From: Actinomadura rupiterrae
GTDB lineage: Bacteria > Actinomycetota > Actinomycetes > Streptosporangiales > Streptosporangiaceae
Length of the DNA: 64,000 nucleotides
Assembly (NCBI RefSeq): GCF_024172125.1
Contig: NZ_JAMZEA010000004.1
Coordinates: forward strand, 744,001-808,000
Direction: 5' to 3'
The translations under genes were made by a program, and so were the position numbers. Below, in pieces: positions 1 through 8,332 of the stretch. Every line of letters starts with the position of its first letter. The stretch's first letter is position 1. The notes below the pieces were generated by a model, which saw nothing but the letters and a program-made list of their open reading frames with translations, did no database searches and was not told where the DNA came from.

Positions 1-28
1 TCCCCGCCGTGCTCCCATCGGCGGGGGA
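1..28. terminator. Hairpin, possible terminator at window edge
   Basis: Positions 2-9 (ccccgccg) pair with 19-26 across a 9-nt loop. It lies just downstream of the stop of the leftward regulator gene that ends at 49, so it may terminate that transcript or a gene outside the window. There is no strong T-tract. Confidence 0.4.
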
Positions 29-48
29 CTTCGGCGTTTACGGCCGCG

Positions 49-1365
49 CTACGGCGCGTTGACGATGACCTGGAAGTTGACCGGGCGGCTGCCTGGGAAG
101 GCGACCTTCCCGGACGCGTCCAGCATCTTGAAGCGGACGTAGCAGAAACCGGCCTGCTTCGGCGTCGTGATGTCGGTCCGGATGTCGACCATCTGGCCGG
201 GCCCGGTGTCCTTGATGGGGACCCTGGTCCTCGTCCGGCACTGGTCCGCCTTCTGCGGACCGTCGAGCCGCTGCAGCGAATAGCCCTTCCAAGGCACGGT
301 CCCGGCGTTCTTGAGCCGCCATATCTTGGCGATCGTCTGACCGGGTCCGACATGGGTGCAGTCGGCTAACGTCATGTCCGCGATGAACGTGGCCGCGTCG
401 CCCTTGTGCAGGGGCGGGGCCAGCGGCGGGTGCGGCGGACGCACCGGACACACGTACGCGGCCCCGGCCGCCGCCGCCGACGGCGTGCCGGACGGAACCG
501 GAGCATGGTTGTTCGAGGCGGATTGGTGCTGGGTGAAGACGATGCTCAGCACCACCGAGGTGCCTACGGTGGCGACCCCGACGAGCCCGAACGCGATGAG
601 CGTGCGATGCCGCCTGAACCGTCCCTTCGGTTCCGGTGCGGGGAGGGCCACCGGGACGCCGACCGCGATCACCTGCTGGCCGGGCTCGTGCGGATACGTG
701 GGCGCGAAAGCCGGCTCGGCGATCGGCTCGGGAAGCGTGCCGACGGACGTCCTGGGCTGCCCGGACGTCCCGGGCGTGCCGGATGTCCCGGACGGGCCGG
801 ACGGGCCGGAGGTCCACGGCTGGTCGGATGTGCTGGGCGCGTCGGACGGGCCGGAATCGGCGGACGTTCGTGGTGGTGCTGACGGGGTGGAGGCGGCTGC
901 CGCTGCCGGTGTCGCCGTCGCTTCGTCCGGCGGGGTGGGCGGGAGCGGCACGGAGGCCGATGGCTCGCCGACCAGCGCCTGTGTCGATGGTCCAAGGCCT
1001 GCCGGAACGCCCGCCGGCCGCCTTGCCGAAGTGGCCGCCTGGTTCGCGGCCGGGGTCTCCGCCGGAGGCTCGGCCGGGGTCTCCGGTCGGCCTCCCGCGC
1101 CCGCGGTCCTGACCGTGAGGTTCGCCTTCTCCCAGCGCTCACGGTAGTCGTCCGGGTCCGCGCCGCACGCCTTCACGAACTCGGCGGTCGTCCCCCAGCT
1201 GGGGAGCCGGTTGCCCTTCGTGGCCTCGTACAGCGTCGTGTGTGAGATCGCGCCCGATCGGCCGGACATCTCCCGAAATGAGGGGTTGCCAACCGAGGCT
1301 CGCAGTTCCCGCAGAGCCGACGCGAAGTCCGCGACCGCCTCCGCCCGTGCACGCTTGTCGTCCAC
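49..1365 (-). CDS. XRE-family HTH protein with transmembrane segment and C-terminal NBR1-type Ig-like domain
   Basis: 438 residues. Residues about 12-75 form a Cro/C1-type helix-turn-helix resembling the N-terminus of many actinobacterial XRE proteins (motifs SFREMSGRSG, SHTTLYEATKG, LPSWGTT). Residues about 90-245 are a Pro/Ser/Thr/Gly-rich linker with short TSG/PSG repeats. One hydrophobic span near 255-277 is followed by a small secreted-side linker and, from about 325 to the end, a beta domain with the pattern of the NBR1 Ig-like family (VGPGQTIAKIWRLKNAGTVP, then GPGQMVDI and AGFCYVRF). This predicts a cytoplasmic DNA-binding head tethered to the membrane with an external sensor or ligand-binding domain. 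Function is inferred from architecture; the target genes are unknown. It is transcribed alone, with its promoter in the 320-bp gap upstream. Confidence 0.85.
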   Translation of the reverse strand: MDDKRARAEAVADFASALRELRASVGNPSFREMSGRSGAISHTTLYEATKGNRLPSWGTTAEFVKACGADPDDYRERWEKANLTVRTAGAGGRPETPAEPPAETPAANQAATSARRPAGVPAGLGPSTQALVGEPSASVPLPPTPPDEATATPAAAAASTPSAPPRTSADSGPSDAPSTSDQPWTSGPSGPSGTSGTPGTSGQPRTSVGTLPEPIAEPAFAPTYPHEPGQQVIAVGVPVALPAPEPKGRFRRHRTLIAFGLVGVATVGTSVVLSIVFTQHQSASNNHAPVPSGTPSAAAAGAAYVCPVRPPHPPLAPPLHKGDAATFIADMTLADCTHVGPGQTIAKIWRLKNAGTVPWKGYSLQRLDGPQKADQCRTRTRVPIKDTGPGQMVDIRTDITTPKQAGFCYVRFKMLDASGKVAFPGSRPVNFQVIVNAP

Positions 1366-1686
1366 CGGGTGAAGCTAACAGCGCTCCCACGCTTCTCTCA
1401 AGCTCAAACACATATCGGCAAGTGAGCGCCCATGAGCTGCGCTTTTCTCCATGTTTTAGCGGTAAACGAGCAGGAATCCGTGGCTAACCTCACCAGCTTC
1501 CTGACGATTTCCTGAATGCGAGCAGAACGCCATCGTCACCGAAGGCGTCTCGCCGTCTAACCGAGTGTCACGAAACGAGTCCGCTCGATCGCCGCGAGTT
1601 TCGGACGGGCCGCCGGACGCACGGCGGTCCGTCCGGTCCGTCCGGTCCGTCCGGTCCGTTCGGTGCGGCCGGGGGCGTCAGGAGCG
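1366..1686. other. Intergenic region holding the XRE promoter and a 9-bp repeat array
   Basis: No gene is seen. Positions 1625-1660 hold four tandem 9-bp units (cggtccgtc, the last with one change). Positions 1675-1692 hold two copies of gcgtcagga, the second containing the stop codon of the response regulator. The AT-richer stretch 1400-1520 is the likely promoter region of the leftward XRE gene, but I cannot assign -35/-10 boxes. Confidence 0.5.
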
Positions 1687-2346
1687 TCAGGAGCGGAGGA
1701 AGGTGAGGACGGCCAGGACGCGCCGGTGCGCATCGGCGTCCGGCGGCAGGTCGAGCTTGGCGAGGATGTTGTTGATGTGCTTGCCGACGGCCGCCGCCGA
1801 GACCGTGAGGTCCTGGGCGATGGCGGCATTGGAGCGGCCCTGCGCCATGAGCGCGAGCACCTCGCGTTCGCGCGGGGTGAGCCGGTCCAGCGGGTCGCGC
1901 CGGCGGCTCAGCAGGTGGCGGACCACTTCGGGGTCGATGACGGTGCCGCCGTCCGCGACCGTCCGGACGGCCTCGGCGAAGTCGGCGACGTCCATGACGC
2001 GGTCTTTCAGCAGGTAGCCGACCGCGCGGGCGGCGGTGGAGTCGAGCAGCTCGCCCGCCGAGGCGGCCTCGATGTACTGGCTGACGACGAGGACGGGCAG
2101 GTCGGGGTCGCGCTCGCGCAGGGCGATCGCGGCGCGCAGGCCGTCGTCGGTCTGCGTCGGCGGCATCCGGACGTCGGTGACGACGATGTCCGGCTTGTGC
2201 GCTTCGACGGCGTCCGCGAGGGACGGCGCGTCCGCCACGGCCTGGACGACCCGGTGGCCGAAACGGGCGAGCACGGCGGTCAGGCCGTCGCGCATCAGCG
2301 CGCCGTCCTCGGCCAGGACGACCCGGAGGGAGCGGGTTTCGGACAC
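1687..2346 (-). CDS. NarL/FixJ-family response regulator
   Basis: 219 residues, the full length for the family. The N-terminal receiver domain (about 5-125) has the acidic pair near the start (VVLAEDGALMR), the phospho-acceptor Asp in IVVTDVRMPP and the conserved Lys in GYLLKDRV. The C-terminal LuxR-type helix-turn-helix is at about 150-215 (LTPREREVLALMAQGRSNAA). Its start lies 52 bp inside the 3' end of the histidine kinase gene, so the two are translationally coupled as a two-component system. The divergent ABC transporter is a plausible target, as is common for NarL-type pairs beside FtsX-type transporters; this is inference from position. Confidence 0.95.
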   Translation of the reverse strand: MSETRSLRVVLAEDGALMRDGLTAVLARFGHRVVQAVADAPSLADAVEAHKPDIVVTDVRMPPTQTDDGLRAAIALRERDPDLPVLVVSQYIEAASAGELLDSTAARAVGYLLKDRVMDVADFAEAVRTVADGGTVIDPEVVRHLLSRRRDPLDRLTPREREVLALMAQGRSNAAIAQDLTVSAAAVGKHINNILAKLDLPPDADAHRRVLAVLTFLRS

Positions 2347-3590
2347 GGCAACTCCACGTTCAGCAAGGTCGGGCCGCCCGGCGGGCTGGACAGGGTGAGG
2401 GCGCCGCCGACGACGGCGAGCCGGTCGGACAATCCGGTCAGGCCGCTGCCGTTCCCGGGGTCGGCGCCACCCGCGCCATCATCGCCGACCTCCAGGCGGA
2501 GGAGGTCAGCGCGGTGCTCGGCGGTGATCCAGGCCCTCGCCGCGCCGCTGTGCCGGGCGATGTTGGCCAACGCTTCGCAGACGACGAAGTAGCCGGTCAC
2601 CTCTATGGCGGCTGGAAGTCGTCCCTCGATGGTCAAGGTGAGCTCAACCGGTATGGGCGAGCGAGCCGCGGCGTCCTGGAGGGCTGCGGGCAACCCGTGC
2701 TGTGTCAGAACCTGCGGATGGATGCCGTGGATCAGCTCGCGCAACTCGGTGAGGGCCTGGCGGGCCTGCTGCTGGGCGTGCGTGACGTGATCGGTCGCGG
2801 GCCCGGGCGGCAGGTCGAGAAGGGCCAGGCCGAGGCTGGTCGCCACCGCGACGAGCCGCTGCTGCGCGCCGTCGTGCAGGTCGCGTTCGATGCGGCGGCG
2901 CTCGGCTTCGAAGGCGCTGACCAGGCGCGCGCGGGACCCGGTGACCTCGGCGAGCAGCCGGGCGGCCTCGTCCGGACGGGGTGCCAGCAGCCGCCGGGTG
3001 AGCGCGGCGCGGGCGACCGCCATGCCCGTGACCAGGTAGGCGCCGGCCGCCAGCAGGACGATTCCGACCGGTATCGCCGCGAGGGTCTGGCCGGGAGTGT
3101 GGATCGCGAATCCGGGCCAGAGTCCGCGCCGTCCGCCCGAAAGGACCGGCACCCAAGCGGTCAGCAGCGCGACCGGAAAGGCGACGCCGAGCGCGGCGAC
3201 GGCCAGGTCGAGCGGCCACAGGACGACGGCGAGCAGCAGCGCGAAGCCCAGCTCGCGCCAGGTCGCCGACTCGCGGATGCGGGTGGCGAGCCAGCCGCCG
3301 ACGCCCGGACGGTCCGGGGTGCGATGCGGGTCGGCGATCGGCTCGGCGTCCAGGAGGCGCAGCCGCCATCGCTCGAACGCGGCGACCGGAATGCCCGCGA
3401 ACGCCAGCGCCGCCAGCATCGGCAACCCGGCGAGCACCGACGCCAGCGTCCCGCCGACGAGCAGCACCGCCGCGCCGACGGTGAGCACGAGCGCCCCGGG
3501 AACCGAGCTGGTCACCAGGTACGCCAGGCCCCGCCACGGCCACGCCGACGCCAGGAACCCGCGCCGCCGCACGGCCGTGATCGCCTCCAT
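2295..3590 (-). CDS. NarL-type sensor histidine kinase (HisKA_3)
   Basis: 431 residues from the ATG at 3590; an open frame extends further upstream but that part has no kinase character. The N-terminal half carries several hydrophobic spans (about 15-60, 95-140, 155-185), forming an intramembrane sensor with almost no external loop. The dimerisation/phospho-acceptor helix contains ERDLHDGAQQRL near residue 235, diagnostic for HisKA_3 kinases. The ATP-binding domain follows, with EVGDDGAGG and GSGLTGLSDRL at about 375-410. A kinase with a small membrane sensor next to a divergent ABC transporter suggests an envelope-stress or peptide-antibiotic response module; the stimulus is unknown. Confidence 0.92.
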   Translation of the reverse strand: MEAITAVRRRGFLASAWPWRGLAYLVTSSVPGALVLTVGAAVLLVGGTLASVLAGLPMLAALAFAGIPVAAFERWRLRLLDAEPIADPHRTPDRPGVGGWLATRIRESATWRELGFALLLAVVLWPLDLAVAALGVAFPVALLTAWVPVLSGGRRGLWPGFAIHTPGQTLAAIPVGIVLLAAGAYLVTGMAVARAALTRRLLAPRPDEAARLLAEVTGSRARLVSAFEAERRRIERDLHDGAQQRLVAVATSLGLALLDLPPGPATDHVTHAQQQARQALTELRELIHGIHPQVLTQHGLPAALQDAAARSPIPVELTLTIEGRLPAAIEVTGYFVVCEALANIARHSGAARAWITAEHRADLLRLEVGDDGAGGADPGNGSGLTGLSDRLAVVGGALTLSSPPGGPTLLNVELPCPKPAPSGSSWPRTAR

Positions 3591-3723
3591 TCGCCCAGAA
3601 TAGGAGCGGTTTACGGGTCGTCCGATAAGGCGCGGATGAGGCTTGGGGGTGAGGCCTGCCCTACCCCATAGAGAGAGGCCCGGCTGATCGCCCCGGCACG
3701 GGCCGCGGCGCTTGGCTTGAGGC

Positions 3724-4833
3724 ATGGACATCGTGCGGCTCACCGCCGTGAGCAGGACCTTCGGGACGGGCCCGGGCGCCGTCACCGCGCTGGACAAGGT
3801 CACCCTAGGCTTCGGGGAAGGCTCGTTCACCGCCGTGATGGGCGCGTCGGGCTCGGGCAAGTCGACGCTGCTGCAATGCGCGGCCGGTCTGGAGCGTCCA
3901 ACGGCCGGGACGGTCACGGTCGCCGGGACCGACCTGTCGCGGCTGCGCGAATCGGCGCTGACCAGGCTGCGGCGAGAGACGATCGGGTTCGTCTTCCAGT
4001 CCTACAACCTGCTGCCCGCGCTGACGGCCGAACAGAACGTCGGGCTTCCACTGCGGCTGGCGGGACGCCGTCCGAACGCACGGGCCGTCCGGGCCGCGCT
4101 GGACGCCGTGGGCCTCCTGGATCGCGCACGGCATCGTCCCGCCGAACTGTCCGGCGGGCAGCAGCAGCGCGTCGCGATCGCCCGCGCGCTGGTCGCCGCG
4201 CCACGTGTCCTGTTCGCGGACGAGCCGACCGGCGCCCTGGACAGCGCCTCGTCCCGCACGGTCCTGGACATCCTGCGGACGCTCGTCGACGAGCACGGAC
4301 AGACGATCATCATGGTCACCCACGACCCGGTCGCCGCCGCCCACGCCGACCGCGTCGTCTTCCTCGCAGACGGCCGCGTCTCCGGAACCCTCGTCCCCCC
4401 CGACGCCCCAACCATCGCAACCCACCTGACCACCCTCGAATCCCCCACAGCCACAACAGCGCTACACGCTGGCTCGCCAAACGCAGACTCGGCACACGCG
4501 GACGCGCAGGAAGGCGCAGCACGTGCGGCCGCAGCGCAACCGCAGCCGGCCCCCGCGCCTGTGGCACGCCCAGATGTGGCACGCGCGGACACGACACGCA
4601 CGGACACGGCACGCGCGGATGCACAGGCCGGTGCGGCGCGCGTGGATGTGGGGCGTGCGGATGCGGTGCGCGCGGACACGGCACGCGCGGATGCACAGGC
4701 CGGTGCGGCGCGCGCGGACACGGTGCGCGCGGACACGGTGCGCGCGGATGCGGTGCGCGCGGATGCGCAGGCTGGTGCGGTGCGCGTGGATGTGGGGCGT
4801 GCGAGTTCGGTGGTTGGGGAGGCGGGGTGTTGA
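3724..4833 (+). CDS. ABC transporter ATP-binding protein (MacB/LolD type) with repeat-rich C-terminal tail
   Basis: 369 residues. Residues 1-225 are a complete nucleotide-binding domain: Walker A GASGSGKST, Q-loop FVFQSYN, signature LSGGQQQRV, Walker B VLFADEPTGALD and switch His in MVTHD. This is the subfamily that partners FtsX-like permeases. Typical members end near residue 230-260; here about 120 further residues follow, made of Ala/Arg/Asp/Thr/Val repeats built on a five-residue unit such as ARADT or VRADA, with a 24-residue higher-order repeat (72 bp). The gene overlaps the permease start by 7 bp and runs divergently from the two-component system. The tail is hydrophilic and probably disordered; no function is assigned to it. 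Confidence 0.93.
   Translation: MDIVRLTAVSRTFGTGPGAVTALDKVTLGFGEGSFTAVMGASGSGKSTLLQCAAGLERPTAGTVTVAGTDLSRLRESALTRLRRETIGFVFQSYNLLPALTAEQNVGLPLRLAGRRPNARAVRAALDAVGLLDRARHRPAELSGGQQQRVAIARALVAAPRVLFADEPTGALDSASSRTVLDILRTLVDEHGQTIIMVTHDPVAAAHADRVVFLADGRVSGTLVPPDAPTIATHLTTLESPTATTALHAGSPNADSAHADAQEGAARAAAAQPQPAPAPVARPDVARADTTRTDTARADAQAGAARVDVGRADAVRADTARADAQAGAARADTVRADTVRADAVRADAQAGAVRVDVGRASSVVGEAGC
4495..4815 (+). repeat. In-frame repeat tract encoding the ATPase tail
   Basis: The DNA is built from 15-bp variants such as gcgcgcggacacggt. A longer segment beginning cggacacggcacgcgcgg recurs at 4601 and 4673, a 72-bp (24-codon) period. All units are multiples of three, so the reading frame is preserved. 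Confidence 0.8.
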
Positions 4834-7142
4834 GGGTTGTGGGGGGCGGGTTGCGGGCTCGGTGGGGTGGGCTTGCGGGGCCGGTTGCGGCGTTGGCGTT
4901 GGGGGTTGCGGTGATCGCGACGATGGCGCTGGTGTTGGGGGCGGCGTCGGGTGATCCGCATCGGTTGCCTCGGAGGTTCGGGGCCGTTCCGGTGGTCGTT
5001 CAGGCCGATCCGAATCTGCGATTGCGGGACCGGTACGGGACGCCGTCGGCTGTGCCTTTCGCTTCGCAGCCTGATTTGCCGGCTTCTGTGGTGGCTCGGT
5101 TCCCGGGGGCCGCGCTGGACCGGTCGTTTCCCGTGCAAGTGGACGGCGGGCCGTCCGCGTTGGTCGGGCATGGGTGGGCTTCGGCCGCATTCACGCCTTA
5201 TGTGCTGGTCGCTGGGCGTGCTCCGGTTCGTCCGGACGAGATCGTCGTGGTCGGCGGGGCTCGGCCTGGGCAGCGGGTGATGGTGCACACCGGCGAGCGC
5301 GCGGCGCGGTACACGGTCGTGGGGCTCGCGCGGGCCGCCTCGGACGCGGTGCCGGACGAGCGGCCCGTCTTCTTCGCGGATGCCGAGGCGGCGCGGTTGT
5401 CGCCGTCCGTGGATGCGCTGGTTCCTGCGGGTTCCGCCCAGGACGCCGCCGGACGGGTCGCCGGAGTTTCGGGCGTCCGGATCCTGACCGGGCGTGATCG
5501 GGCTCTGGCCGATCCCGGCGCGCTGCGCGACCGCGCGGATCTGACCTCGCTGACGTCCTTCCTGGGCATCGCCGCGATGGTGTCGGCGTCGATCTCGCTG
5601 TACGTGACGGCCAGCGCGTTCGGGCTTTCGGTCGCGCGCCGCCGCCGCGAGCTGGCGCTGCTGCGGACACTCGGGGCGACGCCGATGCAGGTCGTCCGGG
5701 CGGTCGGGTTGGAGGCGCTGATGGTCGGCGTGATCGGCTCGGCGGCCGGATGCGCGCTCGGATTGATCGGCGGGCCGTCGCTGGCGCGATGGCTGGCAAG
5801 GCATGAGATGGCGCCCGCCTGGTTCACCGTCCCGCGGACGGCGGCGTGCGTCGCGCCTCTCGCTTTCGCGTTCGCGGCCGGGGTTCTGGTTGCGGTGCTG
5901 GCCGTTCTCGCCGCTTCGGTTCGCGCGGCCGCCGTCCGTCCGGCGGAGGCGATGCGCGAGGCGGACGTCGAGCGCGCCAGGTCTGGCCTGCCGCGACGCT
6001 TGGCGGGAATGGGCGCGGTCGGCTGCGGGACGGTGTTCTTGCTGGCGCTGGCCCTCGTGGCGCCCGCGAGCGTTCTGGACGCCAAGACGGACGTCGAACT
6101 CGCGCTGCTGATCGTCGGCGGCGCGGCGCTGCTGGCTCCGCAGCTGCTCCCGCCGCTGGTCAGAGCGCTGACCTGGCCGCTCACCCGCGGCGCAGGGCCC
6201 GGTGCCCTGATCGCGCGGGAACGGGTCGGCACGGGACCGCGGCAGGCGGCGAGCACGATCGTCCCGCTGGTGATCACTTTGGGGCTCGCGCTGGCCGTGC
6301 TGGGGAGTACGGACGTGGTTCAGACGGTCGAGAACCGGGGGCTGCGGGCCCAGGCCGCGCCCGCTGACCTGGTGGTTCTTCCGTCGGGGACGCCTGGGCT
6401 GTCGGCGGAGGCGGTCGCGCGCGTCCGGGCGGTTCCGGGCGTGGCGGCGACCGCCGTGACCGAAACGAGCGTCCTCGCGCGGGAGCCTTCGCTGACACCG
6501 TTCCATCTGGAAGCACCGACGCCGGTGCCGTTCTCCGCTATCGCCGTCGACTCCCCTGCGGTGCTCGGGTTGCGCGTCCGGCAGGGCTCATTGGACGGTC
6601 TGAACGACGCGTCCGTAGCGGTCGACCGTTCGTGGCACAAACGCGTCGGGGAGACCATGCGGCTCTGGCTGGCGGACGGAACGCCGGTGTCCCTACGTGT
6701 TGTTGCCCTGTTCGACGCCGAACCTGGCGGGCCCCGCGTCGTCCTTGGGGCGCACCGGGCGGGACGGGCTCGTCCCAACCGGCTTTACCTCCGCTCGACC
6801 TCCGCTTCCGTCCCACACCTGGCGGCTCGGGATGTTGTGGTCGTCCCGAAGTCTCGTTGGACGGCGTCCGTAAGCGACCGCCAGGCCGCGCAGACCCGCA
6901 TCGGGATGCTGGTGATGATCGGCATCGCCGCCGCCTACGGAGCGATCGGCACCATCGCCACGGCCGCGACGGCGATATCCGCCAGGCGCCGCGAACTCGG
7001 ACTGCTCCGGCGGATCGGGACGACCCGCCTGCAAGCGGCCCGGTTCGTCTGCCAGGAGTACGCGTTGCTGCTGGTCAGCGGCGCCCTGACGGCCGCGGGT
7101 GCCGCGGCCGTCGTCCTCGCGGGCGTCCTGCAGGCCGCCTGA
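4827..7142 (+). CDS. FtsX/MacB-type ABC transporter permease
   Basis: 771 residues from GTG 4827, which overlaps the ATPase stop (TGA 4831-4833) and follows a purine-rich ggttggggaggcgggg. TTG 4830 is an alternative start. The protein has an N-terminal membrane helix (about 12-35), a large external domain (about 40-235), a first FtsX cassette (about 240-390, with ARRRRELALLRTLGATPMQV), further helices near 395-500, a second external region and a C-terminal FtsX cassette (about 690-771, SARRRELGLLRRIGTTRLQA). This is the duplicated architecture of actinobacterial FtsX-like permeases that pair with MacB-type ATPases, often in peptide export or cell-envelope defence. The substrate cannot be read from the sequence. 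Confidence 0.9.
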   Translation: MLRVVGGGLRARWGGLAGPVAALALGVAVIATMALVLGAASGDPHRLPRRFGAVPVVVQADPNLRLRDRYGTPSAVPFASQPDLPASVVARFPGAALDRSFPVQVDGGPSALVGHGWASAAFTPYVLVAGRAPVRPDEIVVVGGARPGQRVMVHTGERAARYTVVGLARAASDAVPDERPVFFADAEAARLSPSVDALVPAGSAQDAAGRVAGVSGVRILTGRDRALADPGALRDRADLTSLTSFLGIAAMVSASISLYVTASAFGLSVARRRRELALLRTLGATPMQVVRAVGLEALMVGVIGSAAGCALGLIGGPSLARWLARHEMAPAWFTVPRTAACVAPLAFAFAAGVLVAVLAVLAASVRAAAVRPAEAMREADVERARSGLPRRLAGMGAVGCGTVFLLALALVAPASVLDAKTDVELALLIVGGAALLAPQLLPPLVRALTWPLTRGAGPGALIARERVGTGPRQAASTIVPLVITLGLALAVLGSTDVVQTVENRGLRAQAAPADLVVLPSGTPGLSAEAVARVRAVPGVAATAVTETSVLAREPSLTPFHLEAPTPVPFSAIAVDSPAVLGLRVRQGSLDGLNDASVAVDRSWHKRVGETMRLWLADGTPVSLRVVALFDAEPGGPRVVLGAHRAGRARPNRLYLRSTSASVPHLAARDVVVVPKSRWTASVSDRQAAQTRIGMLVMIGIAAAYGAIGTIATAATAISARRRELGLLRRIGTTRLQAARFVCQEYALLLVSGALTAAGAAAVVLAGVLQAA

Positions 7143-7147
7143 CGGCA

Positions 7148-7165
7148 CGGCCGGCCGTCCGGCCG
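7148..7165. terminator. Small hairpin between convergent genes
   Basis: cggccgg (7148-7154) pairs with ccggccg (7159-7165) across a 4-nt loop, in the 27 bp between the permease stop and the convergent oxidoreductase stop. It has no T-tract, so termination strength is uncertain. Confidence 0.4.
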
Positions 7166-7169
7166 GGCG

Positions 7170-8183
7170 TCAGCCGTGGGTAATGATGATCTTGCCGAAT
7201 CCGGCGCCCGAGGTGCAGTACTCGTAGGCGTCCGCGACCTTCTCGAAGGGGAACACGCGGTCGATGACCGGGCGGAGCCGGTGGGCCTCGACGGCGCGGT
7301 TGAGGTCGAGGTAGTGGGCGCGGCTGCCGGTGGCGATGCGGTGGATCGAGGAGCCCGCCATGAAGATCGCCGAAGGCGCGACCGGCGTGGCGCCCGCCTC
7401 GCCGGACAGCCAGCTGCCGACGAGCGCGATCTCGCCGGTGGGCGCGACCGACTTCAGCGACATCGCGAGCGGTCCGGCCGGGTCCACGACGCGGTCGACG
7501 CCGACGCCGCCGGTCAGGTCGCGCACGGCCTCGTCCCAGGCGGGCGTCTCGCGGTAGTCGATCACCTCGTCCGCGCCGAGCTCGCGGAGCCGCTCGGCCT
7601 TGGCGGCGCTGGACGTGGTGATGATCACCCTTGCGCCCGCCAGCTTCGCGAGCTGCAGGACGAACAGGGACACCGCACCCGAACCGAGCGTCAGGACGGA
7701 CGCGCCCGGACGAAGCGGATTCCCGATGGTCAGCGCGTTCCACGCCGTTACGGCCGCCAGCGGAAATGCGGCCGCCTCCTCGTATGACAAGTGCGACGGA
7801 ATGGGGACGACGCCGTCCTCGTCCAGCACGGCGTATTCGGTCAGCATCCCGTCGATCATCGTGCCGAGCTGGGCGGCGTTCTCGCGCCGGAACGGGCCGT
7901 CCAGCCAGCGCGGGAAGACGGTCGCGGCGACCCGGTCACCCGGCTTGACCTGCGAGACGTCCGGTCCGACGGCGACGACCTCGCCCACGCCCTCGCAGCC
8001 CGGAATCACGCCGGGAGTGATGGGCAGGACGTATTTGTTCGCCAGCACCATGAGGTCGCGGAATCCGAGCGAGTTCGCGTGCACTTTCACCACGACCTGC
8101 CTGCGGCCGGGCTCCGGAACGTCGTGCTCCCGAATCGTCAGGCCGTCCAGACCGTGTCCGGGATCGAGGTGGTAGCTCTTCAT
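7170..8183 (-). CDS. NAD(P)-dependent zinc-type alcohol dehydrogenase / quinone oxidoreductase-like MDR protein
   Basis: 337 residues from ATG 8183, chosen because gagaggct precedes it at good spacing and the family N-terminus begins there; an upstream open extension lacks similarity. The MDR fold shows a GroES-like N-terminal half (GCEGVGEVVAVGPDV, PGDRVAATVFPRW) and a Rossmann half with the nucleotide-binding loop LTLGSGAVSLFVLQLAKLAG and ARVIITTSS. It belongs to the branch common in proteobacteria and actinobacteria that reduces quinones or oxidises alcohols with NAD(P); the substrate is unknown. It is divergent, with a 149-bp gap, from an XRE regulator that may control it. Confidence 0.88.
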   Translation of the reverse strand: MKSYHLDPGHGLDGLTIREHDVPEPGRRQVVVKVHANSLGFRDLMVLANKYVLPITPGVIPGCEGVGEVVAVGPDVSQVKPGDRVAATVFPRWLDGPFRRENAAQLGTMIDGMLTEYAVLDEDGVVPIPSHLSYEEAAAFPLAAVTAWNALTIGNPLRPGASVLTLGSGAVSLFVLQLAKLAGARVIITTSSAAKAERLRELGADEVIDYRETPAWDEAVRDLTGGVGVDRVVDPAGPLAMSLKSVAPTGEIALVGSWLSGEAGATPVAPSAIFMAGSSIHRIATGSRAHYLDLNRAVEAHRLRPVIDRVFPFEKVADAYEYCTSGAGFGKIIITHG

Positions 8184-8332
8184 GATTAGCCTCTCGAACG
8201 GTGTCGTGCGTACGGGCCGGGGCAGCCGGGGTCCGGCTCGGCCATCGCCGGACGATCGTTCTTCGTGCCGCGCCACCGGACAATTCCCTGGCGGGAATCG
8301 CCGGGCGCGCGGAAAGCGAGTACAACTGTGGC

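Noticed and set aside
3608..3614. A further copy of the GTAAACC promoter element, upstream of the histidine kinase
   Set aside because: GTAAACC is present on the minus strand, but no CGTC block follows at 16 nt and it lies only 18 nt before the start codon.
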